From Cochliopodium minus (lineage: Eukaryota > Discosea > Himatismenida > Cochliopodiidae): a stretch of DNA of 25,020 nt. Each line of letters opens with the position of its first letter. Within the stretch, counting starts at the first letter, position 1. The notes beneath the pieces are model-generated. The model worked only from the letters and a program-made list of their open reading frames with translations, did not search any database and was not told where the DNA came from. The stretch covers positions 243,281-268,300 of the forward strand of contig JAMYWO010000019.1 in assembly GCA_024220525.1 (NCBI GenBank), written 5' to 3'. The translations under genes were made by a program, and so were the position numbers. Of the stretch, positions 1-10,003 are shown in pieces.

Positions 1-1
1 T

Positions 2-1822
2 GAAGGAGATAATGATAGAATAGAGATGATGGAAGATGAAAATGAGAATAATAATCCCAACAAAAGAAATAAAGAAGATTTATACGATGAGGAAAGGGAA
101 ATTTCAATGAAAGAAGTAAAAAAGAATAATATGGGTAAGAATAATTTTGGCTAAAAAATTAAACAAATTTCTATCATAATTTTAATAATACCTCATATCA
201 TTTCATTCATTCAAAAATTTTAATTTGTATGATCAGATATGAAAATTAATAGTGAAAAGAAAAAATATGAAGATAATGGAAATATTGACGTAAATAATAT
301 TCCTCCAAGAGATAATCATCCAAATAATCCAACCACCAATAACTATGATAATGCAAATAATAACAATGATATAAATAATACTTACAATCATAATCACAAT
401 CACAATCACAATCATAATCACAATCATAATGTTAACATCAACCAACACTACTTTCAAGCAAACGAGTTCCAAATCAACGATGGCGGAAATATTTTTCCAA
501 GAATTAGAATCAGAATCAATCAACCTCCGCAACAACCTCCCCACCAACACAATCCCCCGCAACAAGAAAACAACCATCCTAACAACACCGATAACCTCCG
601 CAACAACAACGATCATTTAAATAATCCCAACATAGAGTTTCGAATGCGTCAGCCCAGTAACCTCATCCTCATTTTCCTTTTGAAACATTTCGATTTTTTC
701 TTGCTTTTCTTGACTTTGATGATGTATGAGTACAAGTTCACTCTTTGTTTCTTTCTCCTCAACAAACTTCTTCAGATTTTCTTCGATGAAGTTTTGCAAA
801 ATACTTTGGCTCATACTGGTTCTTCAACTTTCTTACAAGTAAAAATATAAAAAAATTCATTTTTTTATTTTTTATTTTTATTTTTATTTATATTTTTTAA
901 TTTTTTATTTTTTTTATTTTTTTATTTTTTATTTTTTATTTTTTTTATTTTTTATTTTTTATTTTATATTTTGTTTATTTTTTTTGTTTTTTTATTTTTT
1001 TATTTTTTATTTTTTATTTTATATTTTTTATTTTATTTAGAAATCATTTCTCTTGTGCGTCATTTTCATTTTTTACCATTGCAACTTGATTTTCCAGCCA
1101 TCTTTATTTGATTGGAAATACCCCTTTAACAACCAAGTTACGATGGTGACACTCATTCACTATGTATTTTCTTATGATTTGTTTTTAAGGTAAATAAATT
1201 TTTTTGAGTATTTTTATCTAAAAAAAAAAAAATTATTTTTAAAAGGGTCTTTTCTGTTCTTCTCAAAACAACATTTTCCTTTTCTTCTATTTTTTCAAGT
1301 ACTTTTAATGAAAGAAAATTTAAAGCATTTGTGATGATAGATACTTTTGTTGATTTGTTAAGGTAATAAAAAAAATAAAAAAAATAAATAAAAAAAATAA
1401 AAAAATTAAACCAAAAGAAAAATAAATTAAAACCTTTCTTAAAATTTAGATACTTTGTTCCTATAACATTTTGGTATTCTTATCTTCAAACATATTCACT
1501 TGGAACTTTCATTTCTTGCGTTTATTTTCTTTTAAAATTCAACAGAATCTACCTCAAAGCAAAGTCTTTCTTCCTAATGTTCTTCCCTCTAAAAATAGGA
1601 AAGAAACCAAACGAAAATCAACTGGATAACGTTGACAAGTGTCCCATTTGTATGGAAGAAGATCTCAACGAACCTACTTTGTTGACTTGTGGACACATCT
1701 TTTGCTGCTCTTGTATTGTTAGTTGGGCTTACACTAGTCCTTTTTGCCCTCTTTGTAGAACACCCATTCCCTCTGTTAGAAATAACAGATCAGAAATGGA
1801 TCATATTGTTTATATTTTTTGA
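2..1822 (+). CDS. RNFT-type transmembrane RING finger E3 ubiquitin ligase (5' end outside window)
   Basis: Exons <2-134, 237-838, 1041-1189, 1246-1362 and 1450-1822 join in phase and give 457 residues ending at TGA. The start is upstream of the window. The first ~160 residues are acidic, then Asn/His/Gln/Pro-rich, with a run of about seven His-Asn pairs (bases ~388-430). Several hydrophobic segments follow (around LILIFLLKHFDFFLLFLTLM, then exons 3-5), then the hydrophobic stretch starting RYFVPITFWYSYL. A C-terminal C3HC4 RING follows, with CPIC, CGHIFC and CPLC. Low-complexity N-terminus, membrane core and C-terminal RING is the RNFT1/RNFT2 architecture; in animals that family acts in ER-associated ubiquitination. 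The role here is inferred. The stop lies only 47 bp from that of the convergent kinase gene. RING and membrane assignment are secure, the RNFT label less so. Confidence 0.78.
388..431 (+). repeat. His-Asn codon repeat inside the RING gene
   Basis: Alternating CAT/CAC and AAT/AAC codons encode a His-Asn dipeptide tract in the N-terminal low-complexity region of the RING protein. Both synonymous codons are used for each residue, so the tract looks kept at protein level rather than freshly expanded as pure DNA repeat. Flanking residues are mostly Asn, Pro and Gln. Confidence 0.85.
841..1030 (+). repeat. T-rich simple repeat in RING gene intron 2
   Basis: This is an almost pure ATTTTT/TATTTTTTT low-complexity tract filling the intron at 839-1040. 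No other structure is visible. It is typical of the longer introns in this window. Confidence 0.8.
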
Positions 1823-1869
1823 AAATAAATTTAAAATAAAAAAAAAAATAAAAAAATATTTTTTTTTGT

Positions 1870-3604
1870 TTATTTTTTTGATTTGTTTAAAATGGTTTCG
1901 GTAATGAATTTCTTGTTTTCGTTTATCCATTTGATTCTTTTGAAATACGTCTCTGTTTTATTTAAAATAGTCTCAAACACGTCTTCTTTTGCCAAAGCTC
2001 TTCCAACAAAGTAAATAACATTCGAAAGAATTCTCAAATTAATCAAATCTGGAATCAAATTAATTTCTTCACCATTTATCTCTCCATGAACAACAAACCC
2101 TTCAATAAACTCTTCAAAGAAAGGTTTTGGATCACTTTCACTACAATACTTTTTATTTTTGTAAATTTTTATTTTTTTTTTTGAAAATATTTTTTTTTAC
2201 TTTGGACAAACAAATAGCTAATTCCATCGCTCTCAAATCATAAGCACAAAATTCAAAATCTAAAACACCACTCAATTTTCCATTATGAACCAAAACTTTT
2301 AAAAAAAAAAAAGAAATTAAAAATCAAAAACAAAAGAAATAAAAATTAAAAAAATAATTAAGACCATTGTCATAGTGAAGATCACCTTTTAACCAAAAAA
2401 AAAAAAAAAGGTTTTTAAAAAATTGTTTAATTTCAATTATCCACTTTTTACCATGAATGACTTGATGTTTTAAATTTAATTTTTCAATGTTAGGTATCAA
2501 ATTTTCTTCCAACAAACAAATTTCTTTGAGTAGAAAATCACAAAAATTTCTTTTCGAGTCAAAAATGCTGCTGTTGAAAGTTTTTATAAATAATTCCCTG
2601 TTTATGCCTGGATATACTCCATAAAGATCATAGTAAGGAGCTATTATTTACGTTAAAAAATTAATTTTGAATTTTGAATTGTTTTAATTGTTTTTTTATT
2701 TTTATTAATTTATTTATTTTATAAATTTATTTATTTATTTTATAAATTTATTTATTTATACCAACAGGCAAATCTTTAATTTTAAATTTCAATTCTACTT
2801 TAGAAAGTGCAGTCAACAATTCTCCTGAAGCAAGACCTTTAAAATTTTGTCAAGAAAATAAAAATCATATAATAAAATAAAATCAATAAAAATTAATAAA
2901 TTTAAACAAATAAAAATAAAAAAATTTTAAACGAAAAAATAAAAAAAAAATTACCAATTTTTTTAGTGTACTTCAATTTTGGTAAATCACCTTCAATGTA
3001 TTCGAACAAACTGGCGTCATGATCATTGGAAAGCTTCACAAAACTTTTCTTCTCTTCTTTCGAAAGAATGGGTTTAGGAACCTCAAAAGAAAGCTTCATG
3101 TTGCTTAACTGGGTTAGTATATCATGTTCAAATTGAATGCGGAAAGAATTAAATCCGTTTTTGTAGATTCTTAGGATATATCTCCTCTTTTCGCTTTTCT
3201 CTTCCACGTAGATCGAGATGTTGTTTAATCCTCCTGTTGTTGGTTCTAATTTGATATCTTCAAAGTTTTCTATGTTGAGATATCTTGATAATGATTCCCT
3301 TATTATTTTTTTATTCTCTGAAAAAATATTATATTAATTTTAATTTTTCAATTATATAATTTTATTATGATTAAGGTCAATCGATACTTGTTCATAAATG
3401 AGAATCTCAATTTCTTTTTAAATTTTATTTAATATTTATTTTATATTGAGAAATATGTCGTATAATTTTGAATGATATCCTCAATGATTAATCTCACTAA
3501 TGATATCTTCCCATTAGATAATTTTTATAAAAGTATCCCTTTTATTATTGAGTATTTAAATATTTATATAAATTAAAAGAAATACCTTCTAAATATTCAT
3601 TCAT
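1870..3604 (-). CDS. APH/choline-kinase-fold phosphotransferase (homoserine kinase type II-like)
   Basis: The minus-strand exons, 5' to 3', are 3604-3586, 3317-2955, 2836-2762, 2640-2452, 2385-2365, 2295-2201 and 2148-1870. They join in phase to 346 residues starting MNEYLE. Family marks: a nucleotide-binding start TTGGLNN (about residue 29), a strand ending RYILRIY, the catalytic loop HGDLHYDN (H215, D217, N222, as in HxDxxxxN) and the metal-binding motif DFEFC (D235). The segment APYYDLYGVYPGINRELF before the loop recalls bacterial phosphotransferase-family proteins. Members phosphorylate small hydroxyl compounds such as homoserine, choline or aminoglycosides; the substrate cannot be read here. 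The catalytic loop lies on a 21-nt exon with an atypical GTCTTA donor. Start chosen: first ATG, in a 19-nt exon whose phase fits. The 5' end is 120 bp from the divergent coronin start. Confidence 0.8.
2701..2760. repeat. ATTTATTTATAAA simple repeat in kinase intron
   Basis: Tandem TTTATTTATTTTATAAATTTATT-like units sit in the intron between the third and fourth coding exons of the kinase. They are low-complexity and show no gene content. Confidence 0.7.
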
Positions 3605-3724
3605 TTTCTATTTGTTGTGAGTCGTTTAGGGTATTCAATATCCCTTTAATATACCTTCAATTTTTTATTTATTGTTTTCCAAAATCAAAACAAATAAAAA
3701 TAAAATTGATTTGAAGATTAAAAG
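3605..3724. promoter_or_regulatory. Shared divergent promoter region, kinase / coronin
   Basis: These 120 bp lie between the two divergent start codons and hold no ORF, so both 5' UTRs and core promoters must lie here or within first introns. It is strongly AT-rich. I recognise no specific motif. The assignment rests on position only. Confidence 0.45.
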
Positions 3725-6700
3725 ATGAATATTAGAAAAACAAAGTACAGACACATTTTTGGCAAGAACCCATTTTTTTTCTTCTTTTAATATTTGATTT
3801 TATGTTGCTTTTTATTATTCGTTCGATTCAATTTATTAACATCAATAATATCATAGGAAAGGATGGTCAAAACACAGAAACATGGCATCAAGGTAATTTC
3901 AACATCTCATTCAATTATATTGGACAATTAAAATTTCATCGTTGAAAAAAAATTTTTATGCTTATAATCAAATATTCAAACCTTAAATATATCCTATACT
4001 CCATTAATCCCTTTCAATTTGATTTTTCTCTCACATTAAATTAATTATATATTTTTTTATATCATATTTAGTTCAACTTGGATCAGTATACCTTGAAGCA
4101 AATCCATTTGCAATGAACAGAAATTGTAAGTGAAAAAAATAATATATATTTTTATTGAGCATTTAAAAATATATTCAAAATATTTTTAATCTTTACAATT
4201 ACAACATCCATTTGATTATATAATCTTCTTATATTAACCTGATTTACAATTGATCATAGTCTTTGTGTTGCCATGGAACAAGCCTCGTGGATCATTGTTG
4301 GTATGGGATTCAAGCAAAATCGAGGCATTGCCTAGTGATGCACCTGTTTTGATTGATTCTGAAACAGGAGGATTCAATTGTTTTGATGTAAGAAAAGAAA
4401 AGAAAAAAAAAAATGAAATTGTTTCAATAAAATTTCAAAATATTCGAAATCTCACTTGATTATTCTTATAATTTTTGTAAATTTAAATTCTTTCTTCATA
4501 TAATGATTGAAATTTTATAATATCAAGTTAAATTCTCAAAAATTTAATTCCTTTTTTTTTCTTTATCTAGATTTTCTTTTTTCTTTCTTATTATTTGTTT
4601 ACTTTTTCTTTCTCTTTTATTAAATTCTGAAATTTTTTTTTTTTTTTGATCGAAAAGATTTCTCCTTTCAGCGACATCGTAGCAGGAGGAACCCAAAATG
4701 GAAAAATATACACATACAAAGTTCCTCAAGGTGGATACCAAGAGAGTGTCGATCAAACAGCTGCATATCAAACACTTGAAGGACACACCTCAAGGTAAAA
4801 TAAAATAAATAAAAAAAAAAAAAAAAAATTATAAATATCTTTGAAATAAATTAACATAAAAATCTCAAATAAAATAATATATATTTTTTTTTTAGATTGC
4901 TCGAGACTTCTTTCCATCCTTCTGCTGAAAACGTTTTGCTTTCTCACTGTGGTGGAAAACAAGTCAAACTCTGGGATCTCAACTCTGCCTCCGAAAAATT
5001 GACTTTGTAACATTATTACGAAAAAAAAAAACTATTTTTTAAATATTTTTTTTTTTATTTTTGTTTTATTTTTGTTTTATTTTTGTTTTATTTTTCTTTT
5101 ATCTTTAATTAGTTTTTTTTAAAAAAAAATTTTCAAAAATCTGGAAATTATAATTTTATTATTTAATTCAAATTTTAATATTCTTTTAATTTTTTAAATT
5201 TTTTTATTTATTTTTGTCATTGTTATTTTAAATTTTTTTTTATTTTTTTTGTTTTTTATTTTAGGCCAAATGTTCATACAGGACTGATTTGCAGTACTGC
5301 ATTTTCTTATGATGGCTCCCAATTGGTTACTTTCTGTAAAGACAAGAAGTTGAGAATTTTCGATCCTAGATCCAACCAAACTTCCGCTGAAGTTCTCTCT
5401 CATGATGGTGCTAAGGGAGGAAAGGCTATTTGGGTAAAGATTTAAAATAAAAAAAATAAAGTAATTTTAAAAATAAAAAGATTTAAAAATAAAATAAAAT
5501 AAAAAATATAATAATAATGAAAATATTAAATTTAAAAATATTTCCAAGAGATAAAATATAAATAAATAAATAAATAAAATCAAATAAAAAATAAATAAAA
5601 TACGAACATAATAAAAATATAATAAAAATAAAAAAAAAAAAATAAAAAAATATAATAAAAAATAAATAAATATAAATATAAGTAAAAATAATAAAAAAAA
5701 TAAAATAAAAAAAAAAAAAAAAAAATAATTAATAATTAATAATTAATAATTAATAAAAAAATAAATATAAAAATAAATATAAATGCAATATAAATAAATA
5801 ATAGTAATTTTTTTTGATAGATGGGAAAACACGACAGAATTCTCAGCGTAGGATTCAACAAGAACCAATCGAGAGAGTTGTTTGTGTATGATCCTAGAAA
5901 CGCCACCACCCCTCTCCAAAAAATCAACATCGACAAAGCTTCCACCTCCACCCTCATTCCTCTCTACGACGATGATTTGGATCTCATTTTTTTGGCAGGA
6001 AAAGGTTTAAACTAAAAAAATCATTTTTTATTTTGTTTTTTTTAATTAACATTTTTTTTAAGATTTTTTTTTGTTTATTTCATTTTATTTTATTGTTATT
6101 TATTTATTTTTATATTTAATTTCATTTTTTTTTTAATTTTATTTTATTTTAATTTATTTTATTAATATAAATTTAATTTTTGAAACTTTTTTTGATTTTA
6201 TTTTATATTTATTATTTTTTATTTTATAATTATTTTATATTTATTTCATTAAAAAGTTTTTTTTTTTTTTTTAAATAAATTTTTTTTAAAGGTGATGGTA
6301 ACATCAGATACTACGAATATGCAGATGGAAAAGTTGAGTACTTGAGCGAATACAAATCCTCTGTCGCTTTGTCAGGTGTCGCAAGATTTCCCAAGCAAAA
6401 ACTCAAACTTAAAGATTCAGAAATCAACCGCTTTTTGAAATTAACTTCCACTCAAATTATTCAAGTCAATTTTTTTATTTTTTATTTTAATTTTTAAATA
6501 TTTTTTAATTTTTAATTTTTAATTTTTAATATTTTTAAATAATTTTAATTTTTAATTTTAATTTTCAATTTTAATTTTTAATTTTAATTTTTAATTTTAA
6601 TTTTTAATTTTATTTGTTAAATAATTTTCTCAGGTATCATTTTACCTTCCTCGCCAATTTAGTGGTTTCGACAAAGAAATTTTCCCTGACACCAACAATT

Positions 6701-6786
6701 TGCAACCTACTTTCAGCTCCGAAGAGTGGTTCTCTGGTGAGACCAAAACTCCTAACTTGGAAAGTTTGGAACAATTTGCCAACTGA
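3725..6786 (+). CDS. Coronin, WD40 actin regulator, short form without coiled coil
   Basis: Exons 3725-3761, 3857-3892, 4072-4125, 4260-4387, 4658-4794, 4896-5006, 5265-5433, 5821-6004, 6292-6464 and 6634-6786 give 393 residues ending at TGA. The N-terminus MNIRKTKYRHIFGK carries the coronin KYRHxFG signature. WD repeats follow, with LEGHTSRLLETSFHP, VKLWDL, DKKLRIFDPR and LFVYDPRN. Then comes the highly typical AGKGDGNIRYYEY and the post-propeller extension with YLPRQF, EIFPDT and EEWFSG. Coronins bind F-actin and Arp2/3 and promote filament turnover. Here the protein stops shortly after the SSEEWFSG block and lacks the usual C-terminal coiled coil; none is visible before the next gene. The first intron uses a GC donor (GCAAGA). 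The donors after exons 8 and 9 (GTTTAA, GTCAAT) are weak, but phase and family match support them. Confidence 0.92.
5050..5100. repeat. TTTTATTTTTG tandem repeat in coronin intron
   Basis: About three to four copies of an 11-bp T-rich unit (TTTTATTTTTG) sit in the intron at 5007-5264. It is simple sequence. Confidence 0.7.
5434..5820. repeat. Long A-rich intron of coronin with TTAATAA tandem repeat
   Basis: This 387-nt intron is made of AAATAA/AAAATA runs. It includes four tandem copies of the 7-mer TTAATAA at about 5729-5756. No ORF or RNA gene is visible. Confidence 0.75.
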
Positions 6787-7262
6787 TCTTAATTTTTTGT
6801 TCAACAAAATAAATATTAAAAATAATATTAATTAATTAGTAATAAAATAAGTGAGAAAACTTATTTTATTTTTTTTTTGAATTTTTTTATTTTTTTAAAA
6901 AATAAAACTAACTTCTAACATTATTTTTTTAAAAAAATAAAAATCTTCAAAATTCCAATTACAGAAGTTTAAAAGTTTTCAAAAATTATGGTTCAGCTTC
7001 TTGATAAATTAATTTTTTTTTTCTTTTTTTAATTGATTTTTTTAATAACTTCTAATAAATTTAATATTAAGAATGAGGTCAGCTTCATTACATTTGAATA
7101 ATATCCATAATATTTAAAGATTATTTGAATTTTAAAATAGGATAAAGATTCACCAAAAGATTTTTTTTTAGTAAAGTTCCTGATTGTAAAAAGTTCCTCA
7201 TTTCAATAAAAAAAAAATTTAATTAAAATAGAAGTTTAAAAAAATAAAAAAAAAATTCAAAA
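6787..7262. other. Intergenic region, coronin / CotH gene, with a 3' hairpin
   Basis: The 476 bp between the coronin stop and the next ATG hold no credible exon. Just after the coronin stop, AATAAAATAAGT (6841-6852) and ACTTATTTTATT (6859-6870) form a perfect 12-bp inverted repeat with loop GAGAAA, followed by a T run. The rest is A/T runs. The 5' UTR and promoter of the CotH gene must lie in the right half. Confidence 0.6.
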
Positions 7263-9832
7263 ATGTTCAAACCAATTCTGCTTTTGATATGCTTGATTTT
7301 CATTTCATCAAGTTTATGTGGAACAACAAATTGTGAAACAGATTGTACAACTCCTATGGATCCAATCTATGCTGGAAACAACATCCTCCAAGCATGTGAT
7401 GCCCAACAAACCTCATTAGAAGGGTATTACTGTAAATTTGGACCACCTGGACCTCCTTCAAATAAACCATTTCCTCCATCAAATAAATATTCAAATTTAA
7501 ATGAAACACCTGTAGTTGGTGGGTTGATAGTGGATACTTTCAATTGTTATGGTAAATTAATGTTTTTCGATCTTCAAAAAAAAATTTCTCTTAAAAATAA
7601 AAAAATAAAAAAATTGATTATTATTTTAAATTTTTTTATCAACTAAACAAATCCATGATAATAGTCAATGCAAAAAATATCGGAATTTTGAGGACAGGGA
7701 GATGTGGTAAATCAATTAAATTTATATTTGTCATTATAAGATTTTGTATTGATGAATTTCAGGATGTCCAAATTATTGTTACCAATACGATGGAAAAGGA
7801 TACTGTGCCAATAATACTTGTTACTGTAATAGAGGATGGAAAGGAGAAGATTGCTCGATGGTAGATTGTACATACAACACTTGTTCAGGGAACGGGATTT
7901 GTTCAAAAATAAATGGAAACGATATCTGTGTATGTAATAATGGATATACTGGAACAAATTGTTCTTCAAGATTAAGTAAATATGTTTCTTTTTAAAATAG
8001 TATAGTATTTTTATTTTAACTTTTTAAAGCTAATGTTCCTGATTTCCAAAACTTTTTACCTTGGAATCAATACTCATCTTGGGACGAATATGGAAATAAC
8101 AATCCTTTGTTTTTCATCAACGAAGTAAAAAAAAAATTCTTGAAGTATAAATAGTTTTGAATTATTTATTCTCGTTTAGGTTTCTCATGTGTTTGTAAAA
8201 ATAAGCGAAGAAGATTACCAAACTTTGTTGAACCCGAAAAACAAAAATGAAAATGATTATTACCCTGCTTCCCTCCAAATCTACCACAGAAACTCATCCA
8301 TCGTAATGGAAAACATCGGAATGAGAATCAAAGGGTAACATAAATAAAAGCTTTATTTTCTATGAATTTATCTCAATAATTATTAAAAGGGGAATTTCAA
8401 GATCATTTGTTAAAAAGACATGGAAATTCAAATTGAATTATGTTTCAGGTACACAATTTTATCAAATGAAAAAATTCACCTTGAAAGGAACTGTCTTTGA
8501 TCCATTGTACTTAAGAGAATTTCTTTCAGTACGTTTGGCCTATGCTTTAGGAATGTAAAAAAAAAATTCTCTTATAATAATTTTTCCAAAACAAAAAACA
8601 TCTTATTAAAAAAATAATAAAAAATAGGCCCGTTCAAAGAGTTTCCTTCTCTAAAGTCTGGATAAACAATCACAATTATGGAGCATATCTAAATTTAGTT
8701 AAAAAATTTTAAAATAATTTATTTTATGTAATATTTGTTTATGTAGGAAGATGTTGATGACCAATTTCTTAAAAGTAGATATGGAAGTGGAGCTACAAAA
8801 TACCCATTATATAAATGTACAGGTGTCTTGAGGTATTTGGGAGATAATCCTGAGACTTACAAACTCCTAAACGAAAGCTTTGTTGGAAGACTTCGTTATG
8901 TATATGAAGCTCAAACCGATGCAGCAGGTAAAAATTAAATTATAATCAAATAAATAAAAAATGATTTATATTTATAAATAAATAGAAACAATGGAACAAG
9001 GTAATTTTAACACAAAAAAAAAAAACTTTTTAAAAAATAATTAAAATTCTATTTAAAAAGGTTATATCCCTCTCACTGAATTGATTAAAACACTGAATCT
9101 CACTTCCCCAGACTTTGAATCCCAAATAACTAAAATTTTTGATGTACCTATGTTTCTAAAGGTGATTGCATTCGAACTTTTGACTGCTCAAGTAGATGGT
9201 TTCATAAGAGGAAATAATTTTTTTCTTTACAAAGGAAAAAACAATCTATGGCAAATGATCAGACAAGATTTTGGTAAAAAAAAAAAAAATTGTTAAAATT
9301 TTATTGTTTAAATATCATTTTTTTACAAGATCTTTCTTTTGGTTTTAAAATGGGGAATAACAATATAAATGTTGACACTTTCAATATCTTTTGTAATGAA
9401 ACTCTCTATGGAGATGGACAAGTTCTTTTCAAGAAGTTTTTGTCAGTTCCATCCTTTAAAGCAGAATATGGTAAACTAAAATTAAAGTTTCTTTAAATTC
9501 ATTTCTTTTTATTTTCTTTAAAAACTATTCAAAAAGTCGAAATTTGGAAATCTATTATTGCCAATTTGTTGGATACTACAAATGGTGTTATACCTACTGG
9601 AGACATTGTCCATCAAAAAAATGGTGTCAATGTTTTTCTCGACATTTGGAGACAACTTGACTTTGGAAATACTTACTCAGACTACCTCAACAACTTTGAG
9701 AACACCATCGAAACTAAAATGATGGGAACTCTTCAAGGTTTTATCCCTTATGTTATGAACAGATACACCAGTGCTAAAAACCAAATTGCAGATTATGAAG
9801 CTGACATTTTGAGACTCAAAAATATTAAATAA
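7263..9832 (+). CDS. Secreted EGF-like / CotH kinase-family protein
   Basis: Exons 7263-7551, 7665-7706, 7763-7975, 8030-8124, 8180-8334, 8390-8554, 8628-8697, 8747-8927, 8986-9000, 9061-9273, 9330-9470 and 9537-9832 give 624 residues. Residues 1-20 form a clear signal peptide (MFKPILLLICLIFISSSLCG). A Cys- and Pro-rich segment follows, then two EGF-like modules (about 111-180), each closing with the CxCxxGWxGxxC or CxCNNGYTGTNC pattern. The remaining ~440 residues match the CotH fold: MRIKGGISRSFVKK-WKFKL (about 260-280), YLREFLSVRLAYALG, INNHNYGAYLNLEDVDDQFL, and the DFD of RQDFDLSFG (about 478-480), the likely metal-binding aspartates. In Bacillus, CotH is an atypical protein kinase acting on spore-coat proteins. 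An extracellular or surface role is inferred here. There is no C-terminal TM or GPI-like tail. The 42-nt and 15-nt exons rest on splice signals and phase. Confidence 0.85.
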
Positions 9833-10003
9833 AAAAATTTAATTATATTATTAGGAGAATTTTATTTAGATTGTTGATCAACTTCTTCAATATTGAAAGG
9901 GGATTATTTTACAATGTGACCTAAAAAATTTTCTTTCTAAGAAAAATGGCGGCAAAAAAAATTTAAAAAAAAAAACGCTATCTTTAATAGTGAGTACCTT
10001 TTG

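Noticed and set aside
233-616. Minus-strand frame of 127 codons opposite the RING gene N-terminus
   Set aside because: It is the complement of the Asn/His codon tract, giving Ile/Val/Met strings. The plus frame joins in phase to the RING exons.
617-814. Minus-strand Lys/Glu-rich 65-codon frame
   Set aside because: It looks like a coiled coil but lies opposite the in-phase membrane exon of the RING gene and has no splice partners.
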